DNA of 64,000 bases from Actinotignum sanguinis. GTDB lineage: Bacteria > Actinomycetota > Actinomycetes > Actinomycetales > Actinomycetaceae. The stretch is taken from NCBI RefSeq assembly GCF_003957255.1, contig NZ_QDIE01000007.1, positions 1 through 64,000 on the forward strand, given 5' to 3'. This document shows positions 36,251-44,552 of this stretch, piece after piece. How positions within the stretch are numbered: position 1 is the first letter of the stretch; each line of letters starts with the position of its first letter. Under the pieces are notes generated by a model, which saw only the letters and a program-made list of their open reading frames with translations, did not search any database and was not told the DNA's origin. A program made the translations under genes and the position numbers.

Positions 36251-37287
36251 CGCAACCTCACTCTCGGGTCAAGGAGCCGGGAGGCCACATTCGAGAGCAT
36301 CATCAGGAGAATAACCGCTCCGGAGAGCACCATGAGGAAGCCTTGAACGGTAACAATATCGCGGGTAGAAACACTCGCGACCAGGTGGTGCCCGATACCG
36401 GGAAGCGCAAAGACCTGCTCGACCACCACGGTGCCCATAAGGAGGGCCGCTGCATCGAGGGCGATAACAGCCAGGAGGGGGAGCCAGGCATTCCGCAGCG
36501 CCTGGGTGAGCAGGGCGCGTCGGCGGCTCATCCCCTGGGCACGGGCGGTGCGCACATAATCTTGGCCAAGCTGTTCCAATACGGCGGAACGCACGTAGCG
36601 CACCAGTCCCGCCGTTTGCGGGATCGCCAAGGTAATGGCGGGCAGGATGAGACTACGGAGCGCCGCTCCCGGATCGCCCCATCCCTCGCGCGGGAATCCG
36701 GTGGAGGGAAGATGAAGCGGGGTTGCCAGGTACATGACGAGAAGCATTCCCACGATGAAGGTGGGGATGGCGATGCCCAACTGGGAAAGCCAGGAGACCA
36801 GGCGCCCTGCCAGAGTGGTGGAGCGAGCCGCGGCATATACCCCGATCACGAGAGCAAAAATAACTGCCAAACTCAAAGACATCAGCGCAAGCGGCACGGT
36901 GACCTGGAGTTTCGTCACGAGCTCGTGGGTCACCGAGAGGGAAGAAAAGGGAGAGATGCCGAAATCGCCGGTGAGGGCGGCGCTGAGCCAGCTCAAATAC
37001 TGGACGATGAGGGGACGATCCCAGCCGTGCTCGGCCCGGATTGCTTCAATTTGCGCGTCGGTGGCATCGAGGCCCCCCATGATAACGGCCGGATCGCCGG
37101 GCAAGGTGTGAAGCGCGAAGAAAATCACGAAGGAGGCGAGGAGCAACGCCGCCACCGCCCACCCCAGCGCGGAGAGCACGATGCGGGCGGCACGCGACGT
37201 CGTGGTGCGGAGCACCGTTTCGCGGTCCACGGTGCCGGGAGCTGCACTAGCCCCCGGCACCTGCGCGAGCGCGAGTGGTTCAGCCAT
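36247..37287 (-). CDS. peptide-type ABC transporter permease (DppB/OppB-like)
   Basis: 346 aa with six membrane helices. The LPGDPAVIMGG segment after helix 1 and the EAA-like ARAQGMSRRRALLTQALRNAWLP loop are typical of DppB. About 30 extra residues precede the first helix. The ATG shares one base with the TAA of the binding protein. Confidence 0.92.
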   Translation of the reverse strand: MAEPLALAQVPGASAAPGTVDRETVLRTTTSRAARIVLSALGWAVAALLLASFVIFFALHTLPGDPAVIMGGLDATDAQIEAIRAEHGWDRPLIVQYLSWLSAALTGDFGISPFSSLSVTHELVTKLQVTVPLALMSLSLAVIFALVIGVYAAARSTTLAGRLVSWLSQLGIAIPTFIVGMLLVMYLATPLHLPSTGFPREGWGDPGAALRSLILPAITLAIPQTAGLVRYVRSAVLEQLGQDYVRTARAQGMSRRRALLTQALRNAWLPLLAVIALDAAALLMGTVVVEQVFALPGIGHHLVASVSTRDIVTVQGFLMVLSGAVILLMMLSNVASRLLDPRVRLR

Positions 37288-38816
37288 TAACGCGCAACCT
37301 GAATATCAGCGGCGTAGAAGCGAGAACCGGTCCGGTTGGTCGGGAATCCGGAGACCCCTTCCCGGGAGAAAATAATGGCCTTGGGGCTGTAGAGCCAATC
37401 CGAGGCCGCATCTTCGGACACGAAGGTGGCGAGCTCACCGAGCTTCTTATCGCGTTCCTCCAGCGAGCTGGCGGTCATCGCCTCCTTATTGAGGCGTTGA
37501 GCATCCGCGCTGTCGTAATGCCAGTAGTAGCTGGGATTGGAGTAGTAGGTGAGCGTCCACGGATCCACGTGGAGCACCATCGTCATATCGTAATTGCCCC
37601 CGCGGTAGACCTCATCGAGCCAGCTGGAAAACTCCATCCGGTCAATCGTCACATTAATGCCGATTTCCTTGAGCTGGGCCGCTACATATTCGGAAATAGC
37701 GGAATCGTAATTATTGGCTACCCGCAGGTTGAGGGAAAGATTTTCAGCACCGGCCTTCTTGAGCAGTTCACGGGCGGCTTGCGGATCATAGGAATCAATA
37801 TCGTTGAGGGAATCACTCCACCAGGCCATCCCGGGGGAGACCATGGAGCCGACCCGCACCATATTTCCACCCAGCGCGGTAATGAGACCATCCTTATCGA
37901 TGCCCTTGCGGATAGCGGTGCGCACATCCTTATTTGCCAGCGCAGGATTGCTGTGATTGAAGCCGAGCGTCATCCATGAAGTTTCCGTGCCCTGCGAGGT
38001 AATAATTGCCGGGTCGGCCGCGAAACGCTCCACCGTATCGGTGTTTTGGGTGGTGAGAATATCAATTTGCCCCGAGGCAAGCGCGTTCGCAGCGGCGGTC
38101 TGATCCGCGTAATAGTGGTAGACCACTTCCTTGGTGCCGGCCGGATCGCCCCAGTAATTGTCATTGCGTTCGAGGGTGATGGTGGAGCCGGTCTTCCATT
38201 CACCGATGGTGAAGGGCCCGGTGCCATTCGATTCCTTATTCAAATCGACCGTGTTATCAGAGGGCACCATCATGGCGGCATCCGTGGACATGCTGTCCAA
38301 GAAATTCATATTCGGTTCGGATAGGGTGACGACGACGGTATGCGGGTCGGAAGCCTGCGCGGATTTAAAAGTGCGCATGAGCTTATGATCGGGATTCTTC
38401 GAACCTTCGGCAGCTGAAGCTTCCAGGGTGGCAACCACATCCGCGGCATCAAAATCAGAACCGTCGTGGAATTTCACGCCCTCGCGCAGATGGAAAGTGT
38501 AGCTGAGCCCATCTTCGGAAATATCCCAGGAGGTGGCCAGAGCTGGCAAAATATCGCCATTTTCAGCGCGGCGGGTGAGGCCTTCGTAAACATTATCGAT
38601 AACAAGTTGATCGAGAGCCGCGCCGGAGACCGAGGTTGGATCCAGCCCGGTGGGTTCCAAAATAAAACCAACGTGCACCGAGGCATCCGGGTTCGCATTC
38701 TGAACCGGGGCCGGGCCGCTGGCGGGGGAGGAAGCCTCACCGGAGGGCGGGTTGGTTGAGCATCCGGACAGCGCGAGTCCGGCAACGAGCAGGGCGACGC
38801 CCGCAAAACGCTTCAT
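37287..38816 (-). CDS. peptide-type ABC transporter substrate-binding lipoprotein
   Basis: 509 aa. Lipoprotein signal MKRFAGVALLVAGLALSGC, then a Ser/Pro/Ala linker and an SBP_bac_5 fold (LTRRAENGDILPALATSWDISEDGLSYTF-type start; LREGVKFHDGSDFDAADV). Family members bind peptides, nickel, heme or sugars, so the ligand cannot be read. The ATG at 38816 was chosen because it begins the lipoprotein signal; ATG 38828 would add MGTD. First gene of the operon, with its own promoter. Confidence 0.9.
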   Translation of the reverse strand: MKRFAGVALLVAGLALSGCSTNPPSGEASSPASGPAPVQNANPDASVHVGFILEPTGLDPTSVSGAALDQLVIDNVYEGLTRRAENGDILPALATSWDISEDGLSYTFHLREGVKFHDGSDFDAADVVATLEASAAEGSKNPDHKLMRTFKSAQASDPHTVVVTLSEPNMNFLDSMSTDAAMMVPSDNTVDLNKESNGTGPFTIGEWKTGSTITLERNDNYWGDPAGTKEVVYHYYADQTAAANALASGQIDILTTQNTDTVERFAADPAIITSQGTETSWMTLGFNHSNPALANKDVRTAIRKGIDKDGLITALGGNMVRVGSMVSPGMAWWSDSLNDIDSYDPQAARELLKKAGAENLSLNLRVANNYDSAISEYVAAQLKEIGINVTIDRMEFSSWLDEVYRGGNYDMTMVLHVDPWTLTYYSNPSYYWHYDSADAQRLNKEAMTASSLEERDKKLGELATFVSEDAASDWLYSPKAIIFSREGVSGFPTNRTGSRFYAADIQVAR

Positions 38817-38880
38817 ATCTGTTCCCATCAGGTAGTGAAGTCAAAATATGGCTCGGCGCATCGCAGCGCGGACGCTTCAC

Positions 38881-38909
38881 CATATATGTATCTATCGAGT
38901 CAATGTGAA
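38881..38909 (-). promoter_or_regulatory. candidate promoter of the ABC/phosphatase operon
   Basis: On the minus strand: TTCACA (38904-38909), 17-bp spacer, TATATG (38881-38886). Transcription would start near 38874, about 58 nt before the ATG. Confidence 0.45.
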
Positions 38910-38939
38910 CCGTTGGAAAACGTGGAGTTAAAAGGCGAG

Positions 38940-39281
38940 CTACCTCTCCTTTGCGTCAGTATCGCGGATAGAGCGGGACGCGCGGGTCCCCGGTTTGGCG
39001 TGCTTGGCGCGCCGGCGAGCCTCAGCGGCTTCGCTTTCCAGATCGTGCACCACGAGGCGAGCGTGGCGCGCGGTCAAGATGGGGTGGATTTTCTTCGCGG
39101 CGCGCATGGCGGTGGCGGTTCCCTCCGCCGCGGCCGCCAAAATGCGTTCTTTTTCTTCCGCGGTCCATTCGTGAGTGCGCATAAAACGTAGTGACCGTGC
39201 CTCGCGCAGCATGGAAATTCCCCACAGAATCAGCACCACCAGGAAAATCCCAGCGAAGCTGAGGATCGATAGACCGTTCAT
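38940..39281 (-). CDS. small single-span membrane protein downstream of proC
   Basis: 113 aa. One N-terminal membrane helix (about 5-25), then a charged, helical cytoplasmic part ending in a Lys/Arg-rich tail. I recognise no family. The ATG directly follows the proC TAA with no gap, so it is translationally coupled to proC. The helical tail could be a coiled coil. Confidence 0.7.
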   Translation of the reverse strand: MNGLSILSFAGIFLVVLILWGISMLREARSLRFMRTHEWTAEEKERILAAAAEGTATAMRAAKKIHPILTARHARLVVHDLESEAAEARRRAKHAKPGTRASRSIRDTDAKER

Positions 39282-40082
39282 TTAACTGAGATTCCTATCT
39301 TTATCAATACTGGCCTGCACGCCGCGCACGACGGCCGCCCCGAAACCGGCACGTTCTAATTCCACCACACCGGCCACGGTGGTGCCGCCCGGGGACTGCA
39401 CCGTATCGGCCAGGTCGGCGGGAGATAGTTCACTTGCGAGCACCAGGCGCGCCGCACCTTCCACCGCCTGTGCGGCGATACGCACCGCCTGCGCGGCCGG
39501 GAGCCCATCAGCAACGGCGGCGCGTTTGAGGGCATCAATATAGGTAAAGGTGAACGCCGGGGAGCAGCCGGCGAGCGCAGAAAAGACGGAAAAATGTTTT
39601 TCTTCCAGGGTGATATGGGCACCCACTGCGGCGAAAACTTCCCGCACCGCGTCCTGTTGAGCGGGGGTGACGGAGCTGGAGAAGCACAGCGCCGTCATGG
39701 AGGCGCGCACACTGGCGGCCACATTCGGCATGGCGCGCACGAGCGGTTGCCTCGGGGCGAGATGGCGGGCGAGAGTGGCAAGTTCAAGGCCCGCCGCGAT
39801 AGAGACGATAACGGTGCCGGCGGCATGCGCGGCGTCGCTAATTTCTTCCAGAACGTCCGCAACCGCGTACGGTTTCACCGCGACGACGACGATTCCGTCC
39901 CCCACGGCCGTGACCAGCTCGGTATTTGAGGTGGCAGGGCGCGCCCCCGTTTCCTTCGCGAAGTCGCGCGCCGCCTGCGCATCTTTTGCAGAAACGACGA
40001 CGGACGCCGGGTCCGCACCCGCGGCAAGCACCCCGCGCGCCAGGGCTCCCCCCATATGTCCGGTTCCGATAAAGCCGATCAC
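39282..40082 (-). CDS. proC: pyrroline-5-carboxylate reductase
   Basis: 266 aa. Rossmann start IGFIGTGHMGGALARG, VVAVKPYAVADVL, and the C-terminal dimer helix region with the family signature (LVLASELSPADLADTVQSPGGTTVAGV). It reduces pyrroline-5-carboxylate to proline with NAD(P)H. GTG 40082 was chosen because AAAGGAA then has a normal 6-7 base spacing; GTG 40088 would be almost on the ribosome site. It is divergent from the short-chain dehydrogenase gene. Confidence 0.93.
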   Translation of the reverse strand: MIGFIGTGHMGGALARGVLAAGADPASVVVSAKDAQAARDFAKETGARPATSNTELVTAVGDGIVVVAVKPYAVADVLEEISDAAHAAGTVIVSIAAGLELATLARHLAPRQPLVRAMPNVAASVRASMTALCFSSSVTPAQQDAVREVFAAVGAHITLEEKHFSVFSALAGCSPAFTFTYIDALKRAAVADGLPAAQAVRIAAQAVEGAARLVLASELSPADLADTVQSPGGTTVAGVVELERAGFGAAVVRGVQASIDKDRNLS

Positions 40083-40228
40083 GAGCACTTCCTTTCTACC
40101 AGCTAGGCCCGGTGCTCCCGCAGCGGCGCTGAGCGAACACCGGGTATGCTCTCCGCGTTTTATTTTAGGCTGAAGAAAGGTGTTTTATGGCCGGCGTGGC
40201 TCTCACCCGGCAGAACGGAGGGTTTGAC

Positions 40229-41011
40229 ATGTCACATCGCGTACTCGTGACCGGAGCATCCAGCGGAATTGGGGCGGCGAGCGTCCGTGCCTTGCGCGCG
40301 GCCGGATGGGAGGTGATCGCCACTGCGCGGCGCGAAGATCGGCTCCGCCAGCTCGCCGAGCAAACCGGGTGCAGCTACGTGGTGGCGGACGTGACCAAAG
40401 AGGCCGACGTCGCACGGCTCGCCGCCACCGTGGCGGAAGCCGGCGGCGTGGACGCCCTGGTCAATAACGCCGGTGGAGCACGCGGGCAGGATCGCGTGGC
40501 GGAGGCGAAAATCGAGGATTGGGAGTGGATGTACCGCGTGAACGTGCTCGGTACGCTGCGCCTTACCCGGGCGCTGCTCCCGCATATGCGTGAGCATGGC
40601 GGAAGTATCCTCTTTGTGACCTCCACGGCGGCGCAGGAAACCTACGTGGGTGGGGCCGGATACACGGCGGCCAAGCACGCCGAACGCATGATAAAAGACA
40701 CCCTGCGTTTGGAACTGGTGGGAGAACCGGTCCGGCTCATGGAACTGCGCCCTGGCATGGTGATGACGGAGGAGTTTTCTAAGAACCGGCTCGGCTCGGA
40801 TGCCGCAGCTCAGAACGTTTATGCCGGGGTTGCCGAGCCACTCCTCGCCGAGGATATTGCTGAGACGGTGGTGTGGATGCTCTCCCGCCCCGCCCACGTC
40901 AATATCGATTCGGTGGTTATCCGCCCCGTTGCCCAGGCGAATTCTTGGACGGTGGCCCGCGCCGGGAGCGACGTGGTGGACTTACCTTCCTCGGGGCTGG
41001 ACGGCGAGTAG
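40229..41011 (+). CDS. short-chain dehydrogenase/reductase (classical SDR)
   Basis: 260 aa. Cofactor motif TGASSGIG (9-16), NNAGG, catalytic Ser in TSTAAQ and YTAAK (Tyr-x-x-x-Lys). It resembles NADP-dependent YdfG-type oxidoreductases acting on hydroxy acids; the substrate is not readable. ATG 40229 has GGAGG 7 bases upstream; the in-frame ATG at 40187 would add 14 residues and also has AAAGG upstream, so the start is not certain. Confidence 0.85.
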   Translation: MSHRVLVTGASSGIGAASVRALRAAGWEVIATARREDRLRQLAEQTGCSYVVADVTKEADVARLAATVAEAGGVDALVNNAGGARGQDRVAEAKIEDWEWMYRVNVLGTLRLTRALLPHMREHGGSILFVTSTAAQETYVGGAGYTAAKHAERMIKDTLRLELVGEPVRLMELRPGMVMTEEFSKNRLGSDAAAQNVYAGVAEPLLAEDIAETVVWMLSRPAHVNIDSVVIRPVAQANSWTVARAGSDVVDLPSSGLDGE

Positions 41012-41024
41012 GGGCGCCGGGGCG

Positions 41025-41061
41025 CTGGCACGGTGCCGGCGTAGTACCAGCACCGTTCCAG
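41025..41061. terminator. hairpin between convergent SDR and pcp genes
   Basis: CTGGCACGGTGC pairs with GCACCGTTCCAG with one mismatch across 13 nt. Both arms carry the ACGGTGC/GCACCGT heptamer that recurs between genes. Confidence 0.5.
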
Positions 41062-41085
41062 TATGTGCGGGCATTGTGCGGGAAA

Positions 41086-41826
41086 TTACCGAGCCTTGGC
41101 GACCTGCCGGGCAAGTTCGGCAATCGCGGCGGCAATCCCGAGGCCGAGATCATCGAAGGTGCTGGCGCCCCGGGGGAGCACCGGGGCGGCGCCTTCGCCT
41201 AACGGTGCGCTGCACACCGTTTCGGGCAATGAGGCACGCCCCGTGTCGCTTAGTGGCGCCGGCTGCGGCGCGGGCGGCGCATCGGTTTCCGCACCCACCG
41301 TGGCCGTCCCAACGGTGCGCAGGGCCGGCACGTGAATGAAGATGCCGGGAACCGTAAGCCGGGCCACCCGGTAAGCAATGTTATTGCAGAGGTAGCGTCC
41401 CGGATCTTGGCTCGTTTCCGCAGCAATACCGGACTCGTTAATAGCGCGGGTAATATCTGCCACCCGCACGGGGTTCACGGCGATATCTGGACCGCCGGGA
41501 ATAATGGGTTCGCCGTGGGGTTGGGCTCCTGCATTATCAGGAATCCGAGCGAGGTTTTCATTAAAGGCTTGGCTCTCCGGGGTGATGGCGCTGCGGCCAC
41601 CGGCCTCCCCGATGGATATGACCGCATCGGGATGAATACGCTCCACTGCCTCAGCCAACACTTTCCCAGCGCGCGCGAAAACCACCGGCAGCATTACCGT
41701 CGTGACGTCCACCTCGCAAGGAAGAACCATATCGTGAAGATGCGGGATAGATCGCAGGGCCGCCTCTCGGCTCGCGTTTTCGGTATCGGCACCAAAAGGC
41801 TCAAAATAAGTCACTAAAAAACGCAC
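41086..41826 (-). CDS. pcp: pyroglutamyl-peptidase I with an inserted low-complexity segment
   Basis: 246 aa; the family is usually about 215. The catalytic triad is visible: E74 (GEAGGR), C147 (YLCNNIAY) and H165 (FIHVP). It removes N-terminal pyroglutamate from peptides. Between the His motif and the last helix (FDDLGLGIAAAI) lie about 45 Ala/Pro/Thr-rich residues in place of the usual short loop. The DNA encoding them contains the ACGGTGC-type words found between genes. The GTG start at 41826 has only a weak ribosome site. Confidence 0.87.
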   Translation of the reverse strand: MRFLVTYFEPFGADTENASREAALRSIPHLHDMVLPCEVDVTTVMLPVVFARAGKVLAEAVERIHPDAVISIGEAGGRSAITPESQAFNENLARIPDNAGAQPHGEPIIPGGPDIAVNPVRVADITRAINESGIAAETSQDPGRYLCNNIAYRVARLTVPGIFIHVPALRTVGTATVGAETDAPPAPQPAPLSDTGRASLPETVCSAPLGEGAAPVLPRGASTFDDLGLGIAAAIAELARQVAKAR

Positions 41827-42022
41827 ACTTCACCCTACCGCGGACCTCCCTGTGGATAAATGCACGGGTCAAAGCTTGCCTGTGGATGGGCTCTGGACGG
41901 ATGTTTCCATGCCTGGCACCATCGGCTCAAGCGCTCAGTCAGGGGCGCTAACACACAGGAACTCGAGCGCTCAGCAAGCGGTGCCAGCGCAAAGATAACG
42001 GAAACAACACGGGGAGGCAGCG

Positions 42023-42361
42023 GTGGACGGGGTTCTCATCACGGAATCTGTCACAGCGGAACTGCGCGCGGCGCTCGCGGATGTGAGCGCCGCACTGGCT
42101 CCGGTACAGGTCGATAACGTGCCGGGAGCAGTGAGTGCGGCCTTGGGCGGCACCCCACCGCCGGCAACCGTGAGCGCAGGATGCACCGCGGTCAATAGGA
42201 GCACCTGTAGTATCGCGGCCCGAGCTGATGAGCTTGCCGATTCGCTCGCCCTAGCTTGGCGTATCTATCAGGAGGCAGATGGCGAGGCCGCAGCGGATTT
42301 TACTGGTGTCAAGGGCGTAGAAAACGTCGCGGCTACGGATATTGCGGGGGTGAAACAATGA
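42023..42361 (+). CDS. small helical protein with a YxxxD motif (possible type VII secretion partner)
   Basis: 112 aa. Two predicted helices (about 5-45 and 60-95) separated by a Pro-rich turn, then a loose tail. Y82-Q-E-A-D86 matches the YxxxD/E export signal of type VII (ESX) substrates, directly after the second helix as in EspC- and PE-type proteins. There are two Cys (54 and 62). GTG start with GGGGAGG upstream. It overlaps the next gene by 4 bases (ATGA). No ESX machinery gene lies in this window. Confidence 0.65.
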   Translation: MDGVLITESVTAELRAALADVSAALAPVQVDNVPGAVSAALGGTPPPATVSAGCTAVNRSTCSIAARADELADSLALAWRIYQEADGEAAADFTGVKGVENVAATDIAGVKQ

Positions 42362-44292
42362 GATACCTAGCGGTGTCGTGGGCTCAGCTGCGCCGCTGGA
42401 ACGGTGCCTTACTCACGGCGGTGCTCAGCGAGGTAGCCTCCGCGCGCCGGCGCTGCGAAGAAGCCAGTTGGCAACTGCGGCAGCTAGCCACACGCTCCCT
42501 TGCAGGCACGTGGGAAGGCTACGGGGCGCGCGCCTTCCTCTCCGATGTGCGGGCCCTGGCAGCACGTGCCGCCGCGCACACCGACCGTATTGACCACCTG
42601 ATCCAGGCTTTGGGGGAAGCTCAGCATAAAATCACCCGTACCCAAACAACCGTGAGTGAAGCACTCTCCCGCGCCAACGCTGCCGGCATGGAAATCACGC
42701 CCGGCGGTGAGGTGATTGACCCGCTCGCTGGCGCGGATACCACCGGGGTAGCGGAGTGGGAACGCCGTCAGATAGCGATCCAGATTAGGGCGGAGGTAGA
42801 GGTAGCCCACAGGTCAGCCGATAATACACTCAACTATCTAGATAAGGTTTTTACCCAGCTGGCCGCCGGGCAGATCGCCCCGGAGGCTCGCACCAACCAC
42901 TATCGTTCGGTAGGGCGGGTACCGGTCGGGAAAAGCGCGGCGTATGTGCACGCGTGGTGGGCATCCCTGGGCGATGCCGAGCGTTCCTACATGCTTGTTC
43001 ACTATCCGCAGGATCTCGGTAATCTTGACGGAATACCCTACGCGGTGCGGGATCGCGCCAATATTGCCGTGGCCCGCCAGGATGAAGAAAGGGCCCGCGC
43101 CTATTACGACCCTATTCTTACCGAATTATCCGCAGAAATCGCCAGTGCCCAGGCAGATCTCGAGGGCAACTTAGGGAAAAGCGATAGGGAACTTCGCACC
43201 GCCCAGCTCGGTGCGGCTCAGTTGCGCTATGCCACTATCACCGCCAACCTGGCGGCTTACGCCACGATCCGCACCCAGCGCGGCCTGGATCGCAACTGGC
43301 GTGAGCACCTCTCCCCGTCTCCGGATCACTCGGGTACGCGCCACGATGCGATGCGGCACTCATCGTCGTCACCGGCACGGCCATCTTCGGGGCGCGCAGG
43401 CCCGGCGCGCTCCTCCTCGCGGGTGGGCCCCGCGCAGCCCCGTCAGCTTCTCGTTTATCGCGGGCCGAACCGGGCCCGCACCGGAACCGGCGCGGAATTG
43501 CGAACTATCCAGGTGGCCCTTGCCCAAGGCGATGTCGATACAGCCCCGTCCGTCACCATTGAAGTGGGTGGAATGACCACCAATGTGGTCACATCCCTCG
43601 ACTCCCATATGGGGGCGGCAGGTCGCCTAGCTGCTCTGCAGCAGGATATTCTCACCGCCCGTGGCGAAACAGGGAGTCCCGCGGTGGTGACCTGGTTTGA
43701 TTACGCCGCCCCGCAAAGCGCGTTGGACTCCTCTCTCTACACCCCGGCGCGCGCCCGGGAAGGCGGAGCTAACCTCGCGCGTTTCGCGGAGGGTATCGCC
43801 CAGGTTCGCGGGGAGGATCGCCCGCGTATTAACCTGCTGGGGCACTCCTACGGTTCGGTGACGGCTTCAGCGGCTGCGGAGCGGGCTAGGCCCGGCGTCG
43901 TCGACACCCTTGTGGTATACGGAACACCCGGGGTAGTGGCCGAAGGTTGGGATATGAATACCGGGCCGCACGGAGCTGGAAGCGCCGCCTCCAATCATGT
44001 CCTCTCCAATAAAAAAGACATTATTAACGTGGTCAATGCCGTGGGCGGGGGAGCGGTTTCGGGTGGACATACCGATGCGCTAGGTTTCAATCCGCGCCGG
44101 GATCCAGATTTCACCGCGCATCATTTCGCGGGGCGCGGGGGTCTCTTCTCCCAGCATTCGCAGTACTTGGAAAACGTAGATTCCCCGCAGATGCGCGAAC
44201 TGGCTCGCATCACTACAGAGCCCGGTGCGCTACCGGCTGAAGCTGCGCCGGCGCCGCGATTTGTACCGGTGCGCCCGCCACCCGGAAGCTAG
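42358..44292 (+). CDS. WXG-type N-domain fused to a DUF1023-like alpha/beta hydrolase
   Basis: 644 aa. Residues 1-110 form a helical hairpin with W52-E-G54 between the helices, the hallmark of the WXG100 fold. A long helical middle (about 130-315) and a Ser/Pro/Arg-rich linker (about 320-365) follow. Residues about 365-600 are an alpha/beta hydrolase with nucleophile elbow GHSYGS (Ser near 497), as in DUF1023 proteins. There is no signal peptide, so export would need a partner such as the coupled YxxxD protein. Substrate unknown; a secreted lipase, esterase or toxin is possible (inference). ATG 42358 overlaps the upstream stop; the longer frame from 42256 overlaps the partner gene out of frame and is rejected. 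Confidence 0.8.
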   Translation: MRYLAVSWAQLRRWNGALLTAVLSEVASARRRCEEASWQLRQLATRSLAGTWEGYGARAFLSDVRALAARAAAHTDRIDHLIQALGEAQHKITRTQTTVSEALSRANAAGMEITPGGEVIDPLAGADTTGVAEWERRQIAIQIRAEVEVAHRSADNTLNYLDKVFTQLAAGQIAPEARTNHYRSVGRVPVGKSAAYVHAWWASLGDAERSYMLVHYPQDLGNLDGIPYAVRDRANIAVARQDEERARAYYDPILTELSAEIASAQADLEGNLGKSDRELRTAQLGAAQLRYATITANLAAYATIRTQRGLDRNWREHLSPSPDHSGTRHDAMRHSSSSPARPSSGRAGPARSSSRVGPAQPRQLLVYRGPNRARTGTGAELRTIQVALAQGDVDTAPSVTIEVGGMTTNVVTSLDSHMGAAGRLAALQQDILTARGETGSPAVVTWFDYAAPQSALDSSLYTPARAREGGANLARFAEGIAQVRGEDRPRINLLGHSYGSVTASAAAERARPGVVDTLVVYGTPGVVAEGWDMNTGPHGAGSAASNHVLSNKKDIINVVNAVGGGAVSGGHTDALGFNPRRDPDFTAHHFAGRGGLFSQHSQYLENVDSPQMRELARITTEPGALPAEAAPAPRFVPVRPPPGS

Positions 44293-44315
44293 ATGCGCCC
44301 CGCGCGCGGAAGGGC

Positions 44316-44321
44316 TACAAT
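44316..44321 (+). promoter_or_regulatory. -10 element for the ileS leader
   Basis: TACAAT just after the hydrolase stop codon and just ahead of the T-box leader; no convincing -35 element. Confidence 0.45.
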
Positions 44322-44327
44322 GAGCGG

Positions 44328-44520
44328 CGTTGGCTTTGACCCGGCAATCACCGGCGAGCTCTCGGAAGAACAGCCGCGCGGCCCGCGCCCTGCAGCCCAG
44401 TAGAACCGAGCGGGTGGATCCGTTAGCGTCCTAATGAAGCGGTTACCCGCTGCACCACGCGTGCGGCGAGTAGCAAATGAGGTGGTACCGCGGTACCGGA
44501 TATCCGGCGTCGTCCTCATT
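44328..44520 (+). promoter_or_regulatory. T-box riboswitch (isoleucine) of ileS
   Basis: The conserved T-box GAGGTGGTACCGCGG is at 44479-44493. AATGAGG (44476-44482) can pair with CCTCATT (44514-44520) as the outer antisequestrator stem. A short CCGG-CAATCA-CCGG hairpin (44341-44354) presents ATC (44347-44349), an Ile specifier codon, in its terminal loop: the ultrashort stem I known from actinobacterial ileS leaders. No T-tract follows, so control is probably at translation initiation: uncharged tRNA-Ile frees the ribosome site GAGGAG (44540-44545). Confidence 0.9.
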
Positions 44521-44552
44521 CCGACTAGGTTTGAGACACGAGGAGACACCGC

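Noticed and set aside
41851-41889. TGTGGATAA (perfect DnaA box) and TGTGGATGG 30 bp apart
   Set aside because: Only two sites, no AT-rich unwinding region and no dnaA or dnaN nearby; an exact 9-mer can occur by chance in 64 kb. Not treated as an origin.
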